Positions 33,901 through 40,590 of a DNA stretch of 47,537 nucleotides are shown in pieces; positions within the stretch are counted from its first letter, which is position 1; each line of letters starts with the position of its first letter. The notes under the pieces are model-generated. The model was not told where the DNA came from. It worked only from the letters and a program-made list of their open reading frames with translations, and made no database searches. Source of the DNA: a virus; IMG/VR virus record IMGVR_UViG_3300007514_000025, positions 1 to 47,537 of that record; one strand, written 5' to 3'. The position numbers were made by a program, and so were the translations under genes.

Positions 33901-36900
33901 CGAGCCACGATCTCATTGAACCGGCCCACAGTTTGAGGCCCAGTATGAGAGGCCAAAACGTTACCCATCGCCCTGTAGGACGGTTCGTTTGTCCAATACC
34001 CGGCCACATGCTGGGCCGCTGCCTGAATATTATCGATAATGCCGGATTCTGTTCCTTGGGGGAACCGCCACGCCAAAGCACTTTCGTCATAATTCAATTG
34101 CAACATCTCAACAATATTCGGATCGGTGAAGCCCTGTCCGGCAAGCAACTTCTCCGCAGCATACGGGCGTTGTGTTATATCATAATATGTTCTATACGGG
34201 GCTAGGATCCCTTCCAAATATGCTGCTGCGGTTATTTCGTGGGCGAGCAATATCCTCGCGGTGCGATAGTTTTGGACTTCGTTTCTGCGTAGGATCCTTT
34301 CTGCTGTTTCATTAAACGGTCCTTTAAGCGCGCCTCCAAGAATTCCTCCGGCTGCGGCTCCGACAGGTCCGCCTACGATAGCCCCGGCTGCTGCACCTGT
34401 AGCCATTCCCCCCGGAAGAGACAACGTTTTCGCCCCTGCGTGGAGTGTGCCCGACATCTGATGCGAAATAGTTTCAGCCACATCACCGAAATGACGTAGT
34501 GCAGAACCAACTGTCCCAGCCCAAACACCTTCATGCCTGTGCACCACAGCCTGCTGTAGTGCTATATCTTTTTGCCTATCAGTCAATCTATGCCAATTAG
34601 GATTTTCTGCTATGGCAATATCCAACGCACGCTTATTAGATCCCTTTCCGCGTCCCATGCGTAGCATGTCCAAAGCGTTGTTGTACGCCCACAACGGCAG
34701 TCGCGCACCCCACAGATTGCGTGCCTGCCGACCAGTTTGGCTGTAATTGACAGACATCTCATACTTGGATTGCACCTGATTTGCCTGATTAACAACAACC
34801 ATGTCTGTTGAATCGACAGGAGGCAAACCGATGATTGCGTCCTTGTCTTGAATAATCCGATTGCCATACGAATCGAAAATCTTTGTTCGATTCATTGCGA
34901 TACCTGAAAGTTTCGCATCAATATAGAAAGTAGGCCCATGATTCAGAACAGCGATCAAAGCCTCATCGACTGCGTTCCTTGGGCCAAGCCCGAACTTGAA
35001 CAAGGCAGCAGGAACCCATGCCTTCTGTATCAACCTGTCTACCTGTGGTAACCCAAGACTGTACCCGAGGTAGCGCATGTACCCCATGTATTGCGTCATC
35101 TCACCAATTTTACGCCAATCAGGAATAACATTCGCCTGAGACATGAACCCTTCGTGGGCCTGTGCAGGGCTGATAGCACGAGGCATCAGCCGTCCTCGTG
35201 ATAGGAACTGGTCTGCGCCTGTGTTCCCGTAGATCATGTCAGCACCACGAACGAACTTGTCCCACGATGCTTTGACGTTGCGGCCACCGTACCTGAGAGC
35301 GCCGCCACGACCCATGATCTCTGTCACAACGTCGGTGATAATGTCCCAACGGCGTGCTTCGTTAGCATGGACGAACTCTGAAATATACCAGTCGATTGTC
35401 GTTCGGGGCATATTCGACCTGATGCCCGCCTTAATGAATCCTTCAAACTCCTTGATAGGCATAGCGTCGTTGATGCCCATGCCCTTGACATCAATGTATT
35501 TATGAATCGGTACATGGGTGAACAGCATCTCGTGCAACTTGAAAGGTGCTACTGCCCCCGTGTAAAGGCCAACAAGCGCCGTGTCTTTAATCTTGCCTAA
35601 GGCATCGTAGAACTTGTTCTCAGAAACAGCCGTATGAAGTCTGTTCTTCAGGAACAGCCGAAGGTCTGATGCCCCCACCCCGACCTGCTCTGCTACTTCC
35701 TTAAGGGAGAACTCGTCAATCGCCGCCAACAGTTCGTTCGGATTGCTGTAACCAGCCCTTTTCAAATCGACACGCATCGGGCCAACGTCGTAACCGATGT
35801 CCAACAACTCTTCCCAAGTCTTCTCTCCGGTTCTCACAACCCGTTCTGGGAACTTGCTCAATAGCAACGCTTCTGTGCTACCCGGCTGGTGCAGATACCC
35901 CAAGCGTCGGTTCCGCACATAGTTGATGCCCTGATTCAAGAAGTTCGGATGGTGGCGTCCCATAGGGCCGGGGAGGTCATCCCAATACATGAAGGACGCA
36001 GATACATCCGGCCAATTATTTTTCAATACATCCATAATCGAATCAGATAGAACAAGTTCTTCGGGTAGATCGTCCAAAGAGTTGTTGTCCTGAACCCAAG
36101 TATAAATCTTCTGTAGTTTATCTACAGCCGCCTGTGTTTCTAAAATCTGTGCCCTTCTCAGAATGTCAATATCTTCTAATGTCACACCCCTATAGGCAGG
36201 ATACCCGCCTTGCAACAACACATCTGTTACGGCCTTAGGATCATTAAACAACTTTTCAAGTTCATATTGCGACAGATTCATCGCCGCGCTACTCAAACCC
36301 TGAAATTCGGGATACAGACTAGGGTTGATAGAATATTCCTGAAGCCTGCCATGCATCACATCGGAAACAATATTGTTCTGAGTGTTTATGAACTGATTAA
36401 AGGATTCAGCCCAAACGCCGGGTCGTTCATCCAGACGGGTTCCCTTCCCCAAAAGCGACCGTTTGATCCCAGCCAGACGCAACCTTGACCTAGCAGCCCA
36501 CCCCAACCTCGGCATGAACAACTTGTCGCCAATGTACCCACCCAGCAGGCGTGCCCCCAATGTTTGCGCTCCTGCGAACTCTTTGTAAAAGTCCCAAACA
36601 CCGTCGTAGGAATCCAACCCAAGTCGGCCTGTTGAAAGTTCAGCACCTTCGCCTATATCATCAACTCCGCTATACGGACCCCAGCGGGCGTTCTCATGGT
36701 GCTGCAATAGAAGCGGATACGAATCCCGATAGGCAGAACTTCTCGCACTCAACAGACCCAATGCGGGATCAGCCTCAAAGAACGGTTCACCATCAGCAGC
36801 AGCCTGTATGGACCTTCTCTTCCATGCGTTATATTCACGGAACGCCTCATTGACGTATTCGATCTCTTCGTTGACTCCCTTCAGGTTGCTACGCATACTA

Positions 36901-38309
36901 AACGAAGTGCGATCAAAGACATTTAATTCAGTTTCTTTTCCAATAGTATCTTCAGCCCAGCGTTTAAAGTTTTCTCTAATCCCCTCATCTGCGTCAAGCA
37001 GCAACCCGTTGGTCTTTCTTGAACCTTGACCTGCGATAGCAGTCGATTGGCCGGTTCGCTCAAGTTCTTTAGCATTCCGATAGGCGCGCAAACCAGCAGC
37101 AGCCGTATGATGCTGATCTATTGTTTCAACCCAGTTCCTCCCAGCCGTCGCCGTAACCCCCGGACGGGCTGCTGCCATACGGCGACTATGCAACCAGACA
37201 TCGATTAGGTTAAGTGGCTCAAATGCTAAGGACCCAACCATTTCAGCAGCAAAACCAGAAACATGGTATCCTTTTGTCCAGAAACCACTAGCATCCGATA
37301 ACGGGGCATCCGGCTGTCCCCGCAAACCACCAAAATATTCAGGAACATCGTATACTAAATTTTCCCAGCCCCTCATTGCGTGTTCGCCAGCGTTGGTAGA
37401 CCCTTCATCCAACGCCTCAGATGCGGCAAACCATTCTGACGAGACTGGGACTTCAGAAGCCAAGAACTCATACATGGAGGCAGTAGCCTTGGGGCCATCT
37501 CCGCCGTTGGTTGCAAAGAAATGTTCGTAAAGACCCTGTTCAGCGTCGCCGTAACGGCGAATAGAAATCATCATGTTGAAATGGTCTTCGTTACCTAACA
37601 GGTCAGCGGCCTTTGCCTTTGATTCTGTAGTAAACGAAGCGTTATGGTATTGCGAGTTGTCCCAATACTCCTGAAATTTGAAAGGATTCAACCAATCAAG
37701 TTCGCTGCCTTCATTCTTTGCGTTATCGATCAGAGTGCGGAACATGCGTGAGGAAAATCGTTCAGACATCTCCACACCCTGCCACCCCATTTTGATGGTG
37801 TCTGAAATGCCTTGTGTCGTCTGAGCCAATGCCCAACCCGGAGCAGTCACAGCCTGCAACGCCAATGACTTCCCACTCATACCAGTTGCCCTTGTTGCGA
37901 TCTGTCCCCAATCGCCGGGATTCCACCAATCCAGATGGTCATGCGGCAACTGATAGCCGTAAGACCTCAGGTATTCTTGCGTCAAAGGATCAAATACGGC
38001 GTATGCCGCCCTTTGGTAATCCTCAGGACGCTCTTTAAACTTCTCTATACCACTAATAGCAGTAGTCTCGGCTAGTCCTTCAAGCCAAGCACCAAGCATT
38101 TCACTGTCAGAAAGGTTACTACCAGCAAGATCAACAACAGCCTGCGGATTGGTTAACAAATAATTAGAAGCACCGTTGGCCTTTAGCAGAATCATACGTC
38201 GGCTAAATTCCTGCTTCTCAAGCGACCCCATCGCCGTAGAAGTGCGTCCCGCACCTAGAGGTTGCTGTGTTTCACGGCCTGCTTCTGGCCCGCTTGGACC
38301 GGTTGTCAT
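24918..38309 (-). CDS. Giant polyvalent internal virion protein (4463 aa)
   Basis: ATG 38309 overlaps the previous stop as ATGA. Residues 3-9 are TGPSGPE, shared with the next gene. About 20-1750 are helical, virion-like, with a glycine zipper near 1300 (GAAAGAIVGGPVGAAAGG) that could enter membrane. About 1750-2430 is a low-complexity linker. Enzyme-like domains follow: ASCH-like (2435-2605); AlkB-type dioxygenase (2625-2790; H2690, D2692, H2770, R2781, R2787); MoCo-carrier/SLOG-like (2812-2977; SGGQNGADEAG); ASCH (2994-3122); DUF7831-like (3139-3267); NADAR-like (3280-3424; LSNIT, E3317). About 3440-4463 again looks structural. Injection with DNA to repair, demodify or counter defence is inferred; no RNA polymerase motif was found. 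Confidence 0.85.
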   Translation of the reverse strand: MTTGPSGPEAGRETQQPLGAGRTSTAMGSLEKQEFSRRMILLKANGASNYLLTNPQAVVDLAGSNLSDSEMLGAWLEGLAETTAISGIEKFKERPEDYQRAAYAVFDPLTQEYLRSYGYQLPHDHLDWWNPGDWGQIATRATGMSGKSLALQAVTAPGWALAQTTQGISDTIKMGWQGVEMSERFSSRMFRTLIDNAKNEGSELDWLNPFKFQEYWDNSQYHNASFTTESKAKAADLLGNEDHFNMMISIRRYGDAEQGLYEHFFATNGGDGPKATASMYEFLASEVPVSSEWFAASEALDEGSTNAGEHAMRGWENLVYDVPEYFGGLRGQPDAPLSDASGFWTKGYHVSGFAAEMVGSLAFEPLNLIDVWLHSRRMAAARPGVTATAGRNWVETIDQHHTAAAGLRAYRNAKELERTGQSTAIAGQGSRKTNGLLLDADEGIRENFKRWAEDTIGKETELNVFDRTSFSMRSNLKGVNEEIEYVNEAFREYNAWKRRSIQAAADGEPFFEADPALGLLSARSSAYRDSYPLLLQHHENARWGPYSGVDDIGEGAELSTGRLGLDSYDGVWDFYKEFAGAQTLGARLLGGYIGDKLFMPRLGWAARSRLRLAGIKRSLLGKGTRLDERPGVWAESFNQFINTQNNIVSDVMHGRLQEYSINPSLYPEFQGLSSAAMNLSQYELEKLFNDPKAVTDVLLQGGYPAYRGVTLEDIDILRRAQILETQAAVDKLQKIYTWVQDNNSLDDLPEELVLSDSIMDVLKNNWPDVSASFMYWDDLPGPMGRHHPNFLNQGINYVRNRRLGYLHQPGSTEALLLSKFPERVVRTGEKTWEELLDIGYDVGPMRVDLKRAGYSNPNELLAAIDEFSLKEVAEQVGVGASDLRLFLKNRLHTAVSENKFYDALGKIKDTALVGLYTGAVAPFKLHEMLFTHVPIHKYIDVKGMGINDAMPIKEFEGFIKAGIRSNMPRTTIDWYISEFVHANEARRWDIITDVVTEIMGRGGALRYGGRNVKASWDKFVRGADMIYGNTGADQFLSRGRLMPRAISPAQAHEGFMSQANVIPDWRKIGEMTQYMGYMRYLGYSLGLPQVDRLIQKAWVPAALFKFGLGPRNAVDEALIAVLNHGPTFYIDAKLSGIAMNRTKIFDSYGNRIIQDKDAIIGLPPVDSTDMVVVNQANQVQSKYEMSVNYSQTGRQARNLWGARLPLWAYNNALDMLRMGRGKGSNKRALDIAIAENPNWHRLTDRQKDIALQQAVVHRHEGVWAGTVGSALRHFGDVAETISHQMSGTLHAGAKTLSLPGGMATGAAAGAIVGGPVGAAAGGILGGALKGPFNETAERILRRNEVQNYRTARILLAHEITAAAYLEGILAPYRTYYDITQRPYAAEKLLAGQGFTDPNIVEMLQLNYDESALAWRFPQGTESGIIDNIQAAAQHVAGYWTNEPSYRAMGNVLASHTGPQTVGRFNEIVARLDISIPDNPELSATQNAARSVRYVYEQIDPGTRSALRDMYAAEANAKLTGTWDSRAGYFPEKVQNELIDWDFDLAAEYLLSHVTDDDLRKVLKAVFDLDDVPRMQTLALLAIRDLDPKLFDTDSAVLAKRAIAAGTDELMTVDGRNRLHAMVRTDGVDPIYARTQRPTVESEIRLYHPQVNASEAMNLAYMFTNPGTPAGEAMYDALKEFLSFYLESETHAVSVINSMNPLNSPHGSMMPAQWLKDYLAGSPEALAMGMDVADSPQSIHTAVQFFLANSSEPAIKNVGVPVLVGSRNPFNAEKAGFAIRRWHAWLEGNTPVEGIRSILEASKKTPENVPVRSRVISRPEYMADAAFGRTFGVTAGSRHATSGVSAPTVTPPRVFVQGDQWMHSEGMPSRWKHVEDSDLWELETASPEGIRGEAGEIWERRVISRREYMESEIMNTMRGFATLPDESVIQYFYSPSMRGDPLYENVYQYYYESVPSKNIAPSYDVFGARMERVVDLINEYSDGTRTWGEFEDAIWRRFGDAPHTAQKGIGPSMPIDESRDFIGTVGEGPIGQHGFRRIFHEYAENDIIPQRRLIKEPLGDINDFPGRDRLPMRPWLGNQMQTGGGSLGKKGKWGRNYTDPEGTVGVTEVGKVEFGDPELKGTLQEYQRAVEAFAPEQGQPLPMIAKEFFDWRQALLNRHLSGQSIDTVWPLYRDPPKPTTPESIIPTTTWDDLRADPNILRERNAERLAQEVKEANRRLREEGVPSFFQETRAAAETRNVPIDFEVRSGGEVSPVERLVRSQLNNFPQADMPRNLWVFDGATGRAVTPGAIGGIDEAVFPFVSVNPHTMGIGFEEVADASTHRLNNEWRHRNTGDIMWLPDGKEREMTSFRGLTSRAVTPPDVGPPVTSADPSGIPQRNTDALVDIGGAKMEHHKGVIDVPFDILDSEIMSAPPSPIDPNFLSRKGNREVPQYDHMAVKKTVTVLDHQYEMIVDGRASAVAMPKQTKASKTAAYGTRATQGKSDPFAYHSSTEVGEVRELRKGGGAGPLAGVEVDDLILIRPRAAYRKKPGEVERRLIAEGRVKGEKRGKDVKGGGAPYPVKVTEVFPASQIGPEEFSELMKIPLEDVKDNWTSGRSYRRYKIAIFERVQGTSGWQASHLNIDDARWPKPLTRVMGDPGTSYYYTGKNFEAQPWTPIVAEIKRRVEQLTGYEFDLVIAQRYADGKTTLGPHFDRIGTTNDPEEIVVSVNFGATRQFQFRPRRRTQGSERVGEGTGQPYGYRDQNREPGPVIDLAQGDVFAMMEGTNANWEHSVTGGQGRDPRINLTFRRMDPQTQKQVRFQDAPEPMPTHSSGLVRIISGGQNGADEAGLLAAQDLGIPTGGTATYRWDTTLGPKPEQAEQFGLVADTKDFEKAGSRYGSRTRQNVENSDGTVLFSENITDRGSALTIEIAEQLKKPLHHVSGTSDRAKAAFIKWLEDNNIRTLNVAGNRLWTAPGKLRRKEDFQDRVQQFLVDALRGTGDVPAAGTPVVKKTMAMSFIYGETPYVKNLGRAAHVTTDSTFDAIVAGERTATTRAVKGGKGELENVEVGDIIEFQRGNVPGTTVGQKLQSIKVRVTGKRQPKEITPEEWSRLEGYGAPPPGTTWTDTGPWKKFAAQRQITYEVVGDVGSVTGVGLDVAKAGQRRIEYVKRYNPQMVMANPDKIFIFSDNLEKTGTGPRSGQAVIRHAGAGYGVQVFGIPTKVSPSEFMTDAAFDANKVHIDKAFAAIPRDGRVVVLPEDGLGTGRAQLAEKAPRTNAYLQERLQAFIDESTPAAPAAAVETGPVRVWAGNPPSNAILSNITEVPNRFLFRGRRFRSPEAAYQAHKAGNLRKGGPGYDNSKNWTEMNGWDAKKHGNGMPVDTNAESSANSIVLMREIVETRLIQDPEFMKALAATGDRPIVHPSGDIWETEYPRALTDARPRAQQMVGADEPPFTPVTKTAKEEMDNGEWELISQQYLGKYDEANAAETFARTGFREMMFLASNENAQSFAARAQTTLRSGTGEAIGGMATDLPGAPGLGANKPDNHYSWLLEAVDPIGGEASSARMLAVWDGDMVPHRISAKAPSTASNRFDKRFESYKQSFFQGAIQPMINSMIREPLFFHNFKEARALLAGTRTLFHHDLAKFKGLERALKTPSASLIDEVTEEVWTGARPIIRRVDDGGNEQWRLVDESTEVPDPDQPRRTGATRSSFDDFVEESFHNLSRLDQVKNDPVSRMSHLMAQYFDGMIPSDEVIDKMFYVDKKWVYQYETVTSPSGKTTEVPLLNPDGSQVMNPVWDVGPFYEAFGPSSLEHRVLGEGFEGFFWAMKKNHPEEYAAMKKNIVELLANRITIEAKHAELAIERAAGITARFVDNHSVRTQFQEMLGTALPFHFAQMQFLQRWARTLKYHPAALSRLNWGLLAAQRSGMMYEDNNEESRVLIPGSEHISQFMFELMAQNPVVRAVYNAENFGVLADEYSMRTDRMSPGYDMDNIANATVGPLISVPTNLLAMFEPHLVSDEWMGPSLVSQWAFMSEGLDPTTEMFDQRAFWQILFGSVLPAPIVNAGNLIVSFAASNIFGTTSTATDKALFDAIYLLGMNDMLPDPERMASLSPTDHDLINQDVFNSFAHLAQGLLAVRTVTGFFGPTQTAPTSLENPKDWEWNEKFQRLLDEGAMSHEAAFDQMYREYYEEFIEEQTAAGVTDQFEIDTLWQREILRISVFSVGKTGKDTIAALPQTVAAFEWMDTPGAREFLNTFPVSGGFFIPRGLTEEDREWDVRAANRYVAMEMRYRREPDEFVEAIYVNEGAIEYFRKSLQHKELIAQYRLAKKDKKPNYVDPSLSWSETIFRAEKEWDFWAEQYKDTHPIFAASLFSQGSEQRREATIEEMTVLLGDPTLIPDAPHKDEILLLMQDIVVMDGKLDALGGATDSTATKMRNSIKRHYYEHWLRAVENRPWLYELYYNLFIPLISEDWVIKYNVGTHEYQG

Positions 38310-38773
38310 ACGTACTTACCTGCACGCATACGTAGACGCTGCAAAGCAAGTTCAAAGTCTGGGTCAGAAGGATTCTCTTCCACCAGACCCTCAAAAGCCT
38401 TGATAAGAACCTCGTTCTTCCGTTGTTTCGCCAAGGCACTCTGTGCGCCCTTACGTTTTTGTGCCCCATGCATAAGTTCCATCATGGGCATATCATCTTC
38501 CGCATTAAGCGGCATGACGTTAGGGGTATAGGCACGAGCAGCGGCCAATGCGTTTACTGGCGGGCCGGGGGTTGCCGCAGCAACCGGGCCAGTTGGTCCC
38601 TGAACAACAGGAGTTCGGTTATCAGGAAGTCCAATCGCTGCCTGTGCCGACATCGCCTCCTCTCCCTCACTGTACCCCACCTCACCAGCAGTACCCATAG
38701 GTGCTACTTGAGCGGGCTGAGTTGCTTGTCGGGCAGGATTCGCTGGCCGGTTTGCCCTCCGGCTACCGCCCAT
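38306..38773 (-). CDS. Unknown virion-associated protein (155 aa)
   Basis: It lies between portal and the giant protein. The first 100 residues are disordered and Pro/Ala/Gly-rich, with a basic start (GSRRANRPANPARQ) and a VVQGPTGP motif reminiscent of the TGPSGPE tags. The C-terminal 60 residues are helical and basic (GAQKRKGAQSALAKQRKNEV). A portal-associated or scaffold-like role is possible; no family is recognised. Confidence 0.55.
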   Translation of the reverse strand: MGGSRRANRPANPARQATQPAQVAPMGTAGEVGYSEGEEAMSAQAAIGLPDNRTPVVQGPTGPVAAATPGPPVNALAAARAYTPNVMPLNAEDDMPMMELMHGAQKRKGAQSALAKQRKNEVLIKAFEGLVEENPSDPDFELALQRLRMRAGKYV

Positions 38774-40590
38774 CAGACCGCACCCGCCGCCAACGCCTGC
38801 TGCATCTCAGCCAACGCCTGCTCAGGGGCCATCTGCTGTTCGGGGGCGGCTCCTTCTGGAGCCATAGCCTGCGGAGGACCAGCCAACCCCAACGCCTGTT
38901 CAGGAGCCATCATCTGATCCTCTTCGGGGGGCGGTGCGGCTGCTGCCTGTTCAGCACGGATCTCTTCGTCCGCTGCCTGAATCGACTCAAAGATATCCAA
39001 GCCCTTCTTGCGGTGCTTTTCGATCTTAGCGACGTACACAATCGGTAAGCCGCCCTGTGCTGTCTGCTGCTGGATGCCAGCCATGACCGCATCCTCAAGC
39101 GCCTCTTCGTCAACCCTGCGCCCTTCGGCTTCAGGATCTTCGATAAAGGGATGCCGGGTACGGAAGGTATTCAGACTAATACCCTTCATTTGCAACAACT
39201 GACCCAACTGAATCGTTGTCCCTTGAATATCGGCACCGGGGATTGAGTGTGATACTACGTTATCGTATGTTTCAAAGTGTTCACTTGGTTGGAACTTGAC
39301 CTGTCCGTTGTCGCCAATGGCCCCTGTGAAGGTCACAAACTTGCGCCTGTTCCAGTACCCCTTGTAGGTAGCGAAGATGCATTCGTTCAGATGGGGAAGA
39401 TGCGCTTCCATGATCTCTTGAAGTTCCTGTACCCTAGGGTCAAGAGAAGCCCCCATAAGAGCGTCAATACCCCTACCAGTACGTAGCGCACCGTATGACT
39501 CTCCGCCGATCTGGGGGACCGTCCCTGTCGAAACGCGGGCATTGCGTTCAAGCCTATCGATTGCGATATTGGTCTGCTGGTCTGGTGACCCCCGCAGTTC
39601 CCCAATCGTTTCTGCGTCCAACAGGACATTGACCTGCCCCTCTCGCCCATCTTTCCATTCTCCACCGACGATCATCGGCACCTGACCTGATCGGCCAATA
39701 ATGTAACGGTCGGGGAAGATCGCCTTTTCCTGTGCGATCAATTCCAACGCCATCAACTTTGCCATCAGGTCAACCATGCCAACGACGTTGGACACGGACG
39801 ATGCGACGCGATCAAGTGTGATCCGTCCCGGTGTCACCACACACGGCATTCCTGCCTTGTTCGTATAACGAGACAGTTCCATTATTGAGGAATGCAGCGG
39901 TTCTGATTGCTTAAACTGGGTGTACCGTGGACCCATGATCCCGATTACGATATGTTCAGGATCAATCCATTCGGCAACATCCCATAATTCTTGACGGGCA
40001 TGGTCATCTGAGGCGATGGGACCACCGTTCTCTTGGCGGGACCGTGGGTAGGTTCTACGCAACCAGTCGCCAGACTTGCCGTAAACGAACCCGCAGTTGT
40101 TGGGCATGTCGTAGTTTTCGGCAGCCTGTGGTTCAGGGTAAACCCCCAAGGGATCCCTTACTTCGATCTTAGGCATTTCTAATTCAAAGTCGGGATAAAC
40201 AACCAATGTCGTAGTTGCGTATCCTGCGAGATGCCGGTAGGCGCGACGGCTCTTAACCTTGTATTTGTTTCTGTACCAACAAGAAGTCAATGCACCCTTA
40301 CGAATCTCAGCGTACTGGCGGGATCCTCGCCCTCGTTCCTTGCCGGGATCCAAAGCAGGACATCCGATATAGGGGGTAACTGATGCCGCCCGTTGTGCGA
40401 TAGCGTCAATATTCTCAGAGATCAGAGCCGGAGTAAGTGGTGGCAATACCGGCTCATCGTCCATTGACGGCAAGGGGATTACGTAGTCGCCGTTATAGCG
40501 TTCCTTGATCTCCATCATCCGGTCCAACAGCGGCGACTGGGCCTCCTGCCGTTGGCGGATAATCCCTACGATATCATCGAATGTATACAT
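38773..40590 (-). CDS. Portal protein (605 aa)
   Basis: This follows the terminase with TAATG coupling. Residues 1-480 have the portal pattern: RIAYRHLAGYATTTLVVYPDF-like wing strands, DPLGVYPEPQ, a stem with VSNVVGMVDLMAKLMALELIAQE, and DAETIGELRGSPDQQTNIAIDRLERN followed by RTGRGIDALMGASLDPR. The 100 C-terminal residues are helical then Pro/Gln/Ala-rich with MAPEQAL repeated. It forms the dodecameric DNA channel. The assignment combines pattern, length and position. Confidence 0.8.
   Translation of the reverse strand: MYTFDDIVGIIRQRQEAQSPLLDRMMEIKERYNGDYVIPLPSMDDEPVLPPLTPALISENIDAIAQRAASVTPYIGCPALDPGKERGRGSRQYAEIRKGALTSCWYRNKYKVKSRRAYRHLAGYATTTLVVYPDFELEMPKIEVRDPLGVYPEPQAAENYDMPNNCGFVYGKSGDWLRRTYPRSRQENGGPIASDDHARQELWDVAEWIDPEHIVIGIMGPRYTQFKQSEPLHSSIMELSRYTNKAGMPCVVTPGRITLDRVASSVSNVVGMVDLMAKLMALELIAQEKAIFPDRYIIGRSGQVPMIVGGEWKDGREGQVNVLLDAETIGELRGSPDQQTNIAIDRLERNARVSTGTVPQIGGESYGALRTGRGIDALMGASLDPRVQELQEIMEAHLPHLNECIFATYKGYWNRRKFVTFTGAIGDNGQVKFQPSEHFETYDNVVSHSIPGADIQGTTIQLGQLLQMKGISLNTFRTRHPFIEDPEAEGRRVDEEALEDAVMAGIQQQTAQGGLPIVYVAKIEKHRKKGLDIFESIQAADEEIRAEQAAAAPPPEEDQMMAPEQALGLAGPPQAMAPEGAAPEQQMAPEQALAEMQQALAAGAV

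Noticed and set aside
24918-38309. N4-type virion RNA polymerase in the giant protein
   Set aside because: Size is similar, but no T7-like polymerase motifs were found on reading the translation.
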